64,000 nt of DNA from NCBI GenBank assembly GCA_037952775.1, contig JBANAY010000003.1, forward strand, positions 28,148,001-28,212,000, in the 5' to 3' direction. The position numbers and the translations under genes were made by a program. This stretch comes from Clonostachys chloroleuca (taxonomy: Eukaryota > Ascomycota > Sordariomycetes > Hypocreales > Bionectriaceae). Shown one piece after another: positions 57,305-64,000 of the stretch; the first letter of the stretch is position 1; the number at the start of each line of letters is the position of its first letter. Under the pieces are notes generated by a model, which searched no databases, was not told where the DNA came from, and saw nothing but the letters and a program-made list of their open reading frames with translations.

Positions 57305-59085
57305 CTATTTCACTGGGCGGATGGTGTAAACCAATTGAAGCACCCCAATAATCAGCTGCAAGATTGCCAGAAATATACCAGACCCCCCACAACAAGAACC
57401 GCCCAGAAAGTGTACCATTGCAGTGGATTCTGCCGATTACGCCACAAGTCAGTGATCTTACTGGGCTGGTGCCGCCTGTTGTAGCGCTGGAGGGCCAGCA
57501 AACGTTGCCCGAAAACAGGGAAGTCGTCCCGAGCTGAGTAAGTATTGGACTCGATGAGCTCATCTGCCATGCTAAGAGCTGATACTGGGAAGATCTCCCC
57601 GCTGATATGAGGGCCAGTCTTACGGCCTATGGGTAGGCCTAGAAACCGTCGCTGGGTGTGCAATGGTGCTGTACACAAAGTCTTGAGAAATTGGTCTACC
57701 CCATTTACAGGAGCAGGTTCGCCGTCAAGAGAAGTATTTGTGCCTATCCCATTGGGTGAAGATTTCTCGAAGAGTTTGGCGAGAAGCTTGCGCGATTTTC
57801 TCGATTGTCCGAAGAGCAGGCGATATGTGAGAAGAGTTTCCCGGTAGATCATGGCCGGATTGTCAAGCGTGTCAACAAACTGAGGAGGTAGAAGCTTGTT
57901 TGCAATCCTAAAGGGTGTGAGCTCACACACATGAGATTTTGGAAGAGCCCATGAGGGTTAATCTGAGGCACGAGGCTCAGTAAGTTGTGCATACCTTTCA
58001 ACAACCTCGACTTTGTGTTTTGAGAGTATCTTGGCTACACAAAACGAAGGAAAGCGATATACAGACAGCTCTCGTGTAAGACGGTTGAAAGTCAGATGAG
58101 CAGTCAGAGTGTCTACCCATTTGATCCCAACACGCCCAATCATCTGAAGGGAGTCGAAGGTCAAACTCGGCTCATACAGCATATCTTCATAATTGGCTCC
58201 AGGAGGCTGAAGATCGAGACAAGTGAATGTACCCTCTCCCCGGCTGGCGTTGGTAGGAACTTGAAGTCGATATGCGTGAAACATTAGGCTAACAGGCCGG
58301 CGCAGTTGGCTAGATGAGTAGATGCGGGAACAGTTATTCGCAAAGAGCACATATTCTGGAGGAACGTTGCCTGCTTCGTCGAATTCATCTGGATTTGATG
58401 ACTTCTTGGATAGATACATTGCATCGTCTCCAACTATGGGCTTCAGTGTCGCTGAAGTCCAACAGAGTACGGCAAATATCGCCTGTAACATGTGTGTCTT
58501 TTCCTCGTGGTCCGGCTCGCATCTATCGCCCCTACGGGTCATTGCCCCTCTTGCCGTTTCCAACATCTTCCGGCCTATTTTATCAATACTTGGATCAGGA
58601 TCTTTCGAGGCCTTGAAGGTATTGATCACGAACAAGCACCAGACCCATACTAGAACAGGGTCGGAGGGCGGTTCTTGTCCCATGAGCTTCCATATAAATG
58701 CAAAACGAGTATCCAGCAAGTCTCTAAAACATGTCTCCATATGGTACAAAAATGTCTGCAAGCCCTCCCATTCTGTTAAATGGGTTGGTGAGAGCCCAAA
58801 GAGAGTATTAAGTGCTTGAGAGCGGAGATTTTGATGAGTCGTTATGAGCTGATTGAAAGACGACCGGTCAGACTCCCGAATAAGTGGACAGGGGTGATAT
58901 TTTGTCGTTACCTCGTTGCTCACTTCATGTGTAGTGTTCCTGCTTCGTAGTGACAGTAAGCCTGTCTGGGTCCTAAAATTGCCTTTGCCCATTCGCCACC
59001 ATGGCCCCTGTGGATAACGCCTTGAGCCATCGAACTTTTCAAACTGTTGTTCTAGTTGAGGGGTACTAATGGTACTGAAAGACAT
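57305..59085 (-). CDS. Membrane protein of the NLR-neighbour type; stop and frameshift in the way
   Basis: From the ATG at 59085 one frame runs 375 codons to a TAA (57958-57960) and continues in the same frame into LTPFRIANKLLPPQFVDTL and on to NPLQWYTFWAVLVVGG. Either an 87-nt intron (57994-57908, GTATGC to CCCTTTAG) removes the stop, or CAA mutated to TAA. At a C6 run (57373-57378) the frame breaks inside the membrane segment: as read it ends QSCS at 57352, while one extra G gives SGIFLAILQLIIGVLQLVY and a stop at 57305, a perfect C-terminal membrane anchor. Such large soluble proteins with one terminal anchor are common in fungi, without known function. It is convergent with the STAND gene, 200 bp apart. 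Confidence 0.65.
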
Positions 59086-61315
59086 TGTGGAAGACGCAAA
59101 CACTCAGTGGGTGGTTGCAATGAAGCTCATCTCACGCGGGACATTATTGCCGTAAGGGGCACGCTGCACGGACTATAAATTATTGAAAGTGTCACTCTCG
59201 ACAGCTGTGACAGCTGCTCTATGAGGCGACCATAATCTATGGAATTTGGGTGCCCGAAGAGCTGAGCATACAGCCTGCAGCCCTCAACATGTTGAGGGCT
59301 AGGCCACCGAGCGTAGGCTAGGGGACTGCAAGCTCCGATTGATGGAACTTGACTTGCCAATAGTACATGTCTTGGAGATGCGTAGACACTCGGGCAGCAG
59401 AGTCAAGTATTTGGGTATGGCTGCAGCGGCTAGAGACCTGAGGTGGCTGTGCCCCCCAGTTATTCCAATACCTCAGATTGGGCCTCCATCAACATTGTAA
59501 CCAGGCAGGTGGTTCAGGGAGAGGTTCCATTGGTAACAAATTGCGCATTTCATCCCCCTTCCCGACCAAATGTCCTTATTACACATTCATTCCTTGATAA
59601 CGGTCGCCTCACCATCATCTACTCAGCTGTTACCCCTCGCATCATGAATCAGCACTTCGGTGATGAATTCAATCAGTCAGCCATGTAGAAATTGTGACTC
59701 ACTTGACAACTGGTTTATATTTTGGGGCGTTAAGATCCACGTGTCTCTTTCCTAGGGCAGTTGTGCCCTGGTTACCACCGTTGTTACTGTTATTCTCATT
59801 ATCTGTGAAGGTGAGGGTGCGGTCTCGAACATCTGGACGACTCATGGGCTGTAGTTTTGAATACCACCGCTTCCACGGCTGTTCCAGATTGTTGCGTTGC
59901 TGGGCTTCTGAAGGCATCTTGTAAGGTTCGGGGTCTCGATGTTCAAATCGCGGGACTTGTAGCGAAGGTTTCAAACGGGTATATATCCCGCGGACTGTTC
60001 AAGTTAACTGACTACAACTTTAGAGCCGTATCACTAGATATATATGCTTATTAGCCGCCGTTACCGGCTGTACGCCTAGCCGCCGGTTACGTTCTAATTG
60101 GCGGCCACCGAGCTCAGGAAATACATGAAGCACACTGTTGGCAAGAAATGAAAAGGCAAAAACCAAAACCTGCTTTTCTGGTGCCGGTTGCCTATCACAG
60201 CAGGGAGCAGTCAGTGGATGGGGAGCCTTATGAACATACATGCTATGCATTCAAATTACTAAGACCAGCCTATAAAGATAGACTCAAACTATAATATAAT
60301 ATTTATTACCTATATTAATAAATAATAAATAAAACCTTGTAGTTAAATTTTAAGATAAACTCTTAAATCAGAAGAAGAATATAATTAAAATAATATAATA
60401 TTTAATATAAAGTTTTTATATTATATTATATTTGAAGAAATATTTAATTATTCTTAAACTTAGCTGAAATTTATTTTTTAGATTAGAAATATAACTATAA
60501 ATAGTAAATATCTATAGATAATTAATTTCTAAGCTATAATAACCTTTTATATATTAAATAAACTATATTAGGAAATAAATATACTAGTTTAAGAACTATC
60601 GTAGTTTAAGCTACTTCTATATAGTATACGTTAACTTCTTAGGGACATCAATATGGTTTTTTATCCTTGAAACCTCTGTGTATAATAGACCACTGTGGAG
60701 GATTCTGTTTCTAGGGGATCATCGTGCCCTACGTTTGGTCATCTGACAATGAATACTACCTGAGCTGAAGCGTATTGGCGGGCCGCCTGACCAGGCAAGA
60801 GGATGCCTCCCCGAGCCTTGTACATCTAGAGCCGCATCCTTCCCTTAAAAGATCACTGGCTCAGTCACATGTCAGATGTCAGGCTCACTGCATAAGCCGT
60901 CATTCCGTATCATTGGTCATACTACTGTGTCATTGGTAAACGCAAGCTGACGTGGCACAGACGTGTCATGCAGGCCAAGCAAGGCATCAAAATGGTGGTG
61001 TTGTACATTTGTGGTCATGCAAGTGAGATGAGCATAGAGTCCGTGAGGGTTGCACTTTACAGTAATATGCACTGCATTTTCTTCACCTTCTCCTCAGGTG
61101 AGGGCGAGGACCGGAAGTATTGGATGGATACAGTAGTAGCGGGGGCTGTCCAATACTGGGATGTTTGACTGTTGGCTCTGCGCAGGCTCTTTCTACTTGA
61201 TCCCATATCTGGGGCTCTGAAACATCGACTCCATATCTTGATCGCTGGACATAGTTGCTCCATAAACAGATCATTGAAGATATTCTAAAATATATTTTCT
61301 ACACTATCTCATAAC
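59086..61315. other. Intergenic with AT-rich block
   Basis: Short frames without motifs. The AT-rich block 60260-60640 is listed separately. Near 60052-60110 short GC-rich repeats (TAGCCGCCG, GCCGCCGG) occur. Confidence 0.45.
60260..60640. repeat. Second AT-rich block, RIP-like
   Basis: About 380 bp rich in A, T and TA steps, similar in composition to 52640-53190. No element is recognised in it. Confidence 0.55.
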
Positions 61316-62401
61316 ATGGCCATGCAGACCTCAATACACTATATCGCTAGAACTCCGAATTTGGACAGAGAGAAGGCTTTCACTACAGACTTTCCCGTGG
61401 ATCATGTAGAAGGCGCGGTGCGACAAAATACCAAAGCCGACCATCGCCAGGTCCTTGTAAATGCGATTGATCAACCAGATAGGTTCAACCTTGATGAACA
61501 TGGTTTTTGCTTCCTACGTGGCCGTCAGATCAATCTCGATCCTGAGAAGGCCTGCCGGGACAAAGATTCCATAGAACAAGCTTACTGGTCCGAAATCGAG
61601 GCCCTTCTACATGAGCAATTCCCTCAATACTCGAGGATCGAATGCTTTGATACTACGGTGAGTGGGTTATTGGACCCAGTATGGTCTATTTACAACGTTA
61701 TGCTGATTATATTTTGATACAGGTAAGAAAGCGTGACCCAGACTTCCCAGAAGTAGTTAGGGTGTACCGTGAGGAGCATGAACAACCATCGCCAGTGGTT
61801 CATTGCGACTGGTCTAGCGTTGGATCTTTGGACGTGCTCCGGTGGTGTTTCCCGGGGAACGAAAACTTCTGGGAAGGAAAGAGGTTTGACATGCTGAAGT
61901 ACGTAATCCTTGATCCCACACTATCTTGATACTATCTGTAATATCGAACAGGCTCCTAGTCATTATACGAATGCTGATGATCTCCCAACCTATTAGCGTA
62001 TGGCGCCCTCTGAAGACGCCAACCGACGACTGGCCACTTGCTCTTTGTGATTATACTACAGTCGACACGGAGAATGATGTCCTACTGGAAGACGCGATCA
62101 GGCGAGATCGTGTCGAGGAAATCAGCTCCTTGCACTATAATGAGAACCACAGATGGTACTATCTCAAGGACCAGGGAGTCGATGATCTGCTGGTGTTTCG
62201 CAATGCCGATTCACATGGGGAGAAAGCAAGTAAGTGAAGAAATATCAAAAATCTTTCTTTGCAGAAACTATCTTTCAAAGCAATGGTGCTATTTAGTCAC
62301 TAACATCGGATGCAGGGGCATTCCACACGGCTATACGTAACCCCTTATCTCAAGGTCCGCCAAGAGAAAGTATAGAAGTACGGCTAGTAGCTATTTATTA
62401 G
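61316..62401 (+). CDS. CmcJ/AsaB-like 2-oxoglutarate-dependent oxygenase
   Basis: Four exons, 61316-61657, 61723-61898, 61997-62229 and 62316-62401, give 278 residues, the family size. Marks: FCFLRGRQ near the start, VRKRDPDF, VVHCDWSS with the HxD iron ligands, NVWRPLKTPTDDWPLALCD, HRWYYLKDQ, FHTAIRNP with the third His, and PPRESIEVRLVAIY at the end with the Arg expected to bind 2-oxoglutarate. The intron-2 acceptor was set at 61996, because it yields NVWRPLK exactly. Relatives are 7-alpha-cephem-methoxylase CmcJ and the aspergillic acid hydroxylase/desaturase AsaB, which act in secondary metabolism. No synthase or synthetase lies nearby here, so its pathway is open. Confidence 0.87.
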
Positions 62402-63417
62402 TTAATGAAGTGGGTCAAATACCTCTGAAGGCCCAAAGAGTGCCTCCTGGTTATAGTTCATTACATGTATTAGTTGTGTTGAGATGGTAGGCATGATATC
62501 TCCAGTACTGATTTCATTCCGTGCGCCACTCTCCCGCCCGTAGTTTATCAAAAATGAATATGAAGGACAATAGTCAAATTAGAAATTTGAAACATAAAAT
62601 TCTGAACCAACCTTGGCCATGCCGAGGTTTTAATGGTATTTAACTATAAATTGACAGGCGCCCGTCATTTTTCAGATATATTAACTATGCCATGGATTTT
62701 GCAAAAGTTAAGCTACCTCTAGGTCAGGACAGGCATCTGATGGGGCCTTGACTGCGCATTACTTTGACTTTGGGATGAATCGGGTCACCAAGAATCAAGA
62801 CATCTGAAATTACATGAACAAGCTTGGTACCTAAAGTCTCTAGCAAGATAGACTCCGATCAGATAAATGCTTTCAAAACTCCTTGAAACCTTGAAATTGG
62901 ATGTTTCTGGTAGAACCAGGGAGGACACTTCATCCGAAACATGAGTCCAAACTGTGAGACGGAAGAAGCGGTTGAGAGTGTAGATTGCCTTCAAGCTTCC
63001 AACATCGTTTTACTGGAATGAGGGCAGGTATTTTCACAGCACGAAAGCGGTCTTTTCAGCTCCAAGTAAGCATAAGTAATGTCACATCACTACCTAAAAG
63101 CGCGAACTTGGCAGTCTACGTTCCTCAGTTGGTGTAATTGATATCTGCTTTGTGTTGCTGTTGAGGAATGATGAATAGCCGCCTCATTCCGTACCAGCGT
63201 TATGACAACCGAATATTCTCACGCCTTCTTAGATTGTTAGATACTTGCAAGGACATGTTTGTCGTCCCTAATTAGGCATTCATTCGAGATGTTATTACAA
63301 ATAAAGCTACACAAGCTGCTTCTGGACCACCTTCAATTGGCATCTCAACCTTCTCAGTCTCCCAAATACTCATCATCAAATACACTGCTTATCGAATTCA
63401 TCAGAATAGAATCAGCC
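62402..63417. other. Intergenic, no gene recognised
   Basis: No coding frame of note; presumed promoter of the lipase gene at the right end. Confidence 0.45.
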
Positions 63418-64000
63418 ATGCTGACAAAGAGATTAATTGCTTTTGCTGCTCTAGCCTCTGCGATACGGATAGAACCTGTGCTCGAACCAGGCCTGCGCAT
63501 CGCACGGAAAGATGGTATGCAGTGTTACTCCTTGACCAACTCAGAACTAAATTCTATCCCATAGGACTCACTGTCACCGAGTCGGAGCTCGATGACATGC
63601 AATTCTTCATGGAGCAAAGCGCATCCTCATATTGCAACTACAAACAGGAAGCCGGTGACCTTGTTAGGTGCGATCGCGAGGGAATCATCGGAGGGAAGTG
63701 CCCTTTGATCCAGGACGACGGCGTTCGAATTCTCTGGACATATGTGTAAGTTGAAACTCTACTTCTCAAGCTGATCCAGATGAGCAATTAACATACGATC
63801 AAAAGCGGCCCGGTTACTAAGGTCGCTGCGTATATCGGTATAAATAATGTTCGCAAGCAAATTGTGTTTACTGCTCGAGGCACTCTGACTGAGCAAGAGA
63901 CAAATGTGAACTTCAACTTTTGGTTTAAGCCTTATCCAGGTGTTGATGGAGCTCGGGTTCATACGGGCTTCTATGATGCTTGGAATGAAATGGCCGCCGC
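63418..64000 (+). CDS. Class 3 lipase, 5' part, cut by window edge
   Basis: Exons 63418-63514, 63565-63745 and 63806 to beyond the window; introns of 50 and 60 nt keep phase. The first residues (MLTKRLIAFAALASAIRIEP) look like a signal peptide, so the enzyme is probably secreted. Exon 2 has YCNYKQEAGDLVRC, and exon 3 has IVFTARGT, the region of the oxyanion hole in fungal class 3 (Rhizomucor-type) triacylglycerol lipases, then HTGFYDAWNEM. The nucleophile Ser (GHSLG-type motif) and the Asp/His would lie past position 64000. Lipase versus feruloyl esterase cannot be decided from this part. Confidence 0.8.

Noticed and set aside
1..64000. CRISPR arrays, rRNA genes, bacterial-type operons and intact transposons
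   Set aside because: None seen: no regularly spaced repeats, no rRNA stretches, no transposase, reverse transcriptase or integrase motifs.

Overview
The window is nuclear DNA of a filamentous ascomycete (Pezizomycotina). The genes carry short spliceosomal introns of about 48-98 nt with GT-AG borders and one GC-AG intron. The families are typical of that group: F-box proteins, NACHT and NB-ARC STAND proteins, a TPR-CHAT protein, a Zn2Cys6 regulator, an MFS sugar transporter, secreted glycoside hydrolases and a CmcJ/AsaB-type oxygenase. Genus cannot be read from the sequence. Intact genes, broken genes and AT-rich blocks are mixed, which suggests an accessory region.

Layout. 1-12 kb: an F-box protein (-), a secreted Lys-rich repeat protein (+), a Yvc1/TRP-type vacuolar cation channel (+) and a GH49 glucanase (-). 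12-20.8 kb: a degraded tRNA-like element, a 1,211-residue TPR-CHAT protein (+), a convergent broken gene I could piece together but not name, and a long GC-rich non-coding stretch. 20.9-31.7 kb: a membrane sulfatase-fold protein (+), a nitroreductase (-), a NACHT STAND protein (-) and an F-box/LRR-like pseudogene. 32.2-42.4 kb: an apparent beta-mannan utilisation cluster, with secreted GH134 mannanase (+), GH2 beta-mannosidase (-), divergent MFS sugar transporter (+) and Zn2Cys6 regulator (+). CGG-N11-CCG palindromes lie upstream of the mannanase and in the shared mannosidase/transporter promoter. 42.5-52.1 kb: a peptidylarginine deiminase pseudogene, a decayed tandem repeat, unknown genes, an F-box protein, a kinase remnant and dipeptidyl peptidase III (-). 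52.6-60.7 kb: two very AT-rich blocks flank an eight-exon DUF7708/NB-ARC/TPR STAND gene (+) and a convergent tail-anchored-like membrane protein (-). 61.3-64 kb: a CmcJ/AsaB-like oxygenase (+) and the 5' part of a class 3 lipase (+), cut by the window edge.

Two themes stand out. First, three or four signalling or cell-death-type genes (CHAT, NACHT, NB-ARC, HeLo-type kinase remnant) and several decayed genes share the window. Second, at least three genes, and probably six, return to a full reading frame when one base is added, three of them at runs of exactly six G. All shifts go in the same direction, which points to undercalled homopolymers in the assembly, or to real one-base losses; raw reads would decide. 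All introns were placed by hand from splice signals, reading frame and family knowledge. No database search was run.
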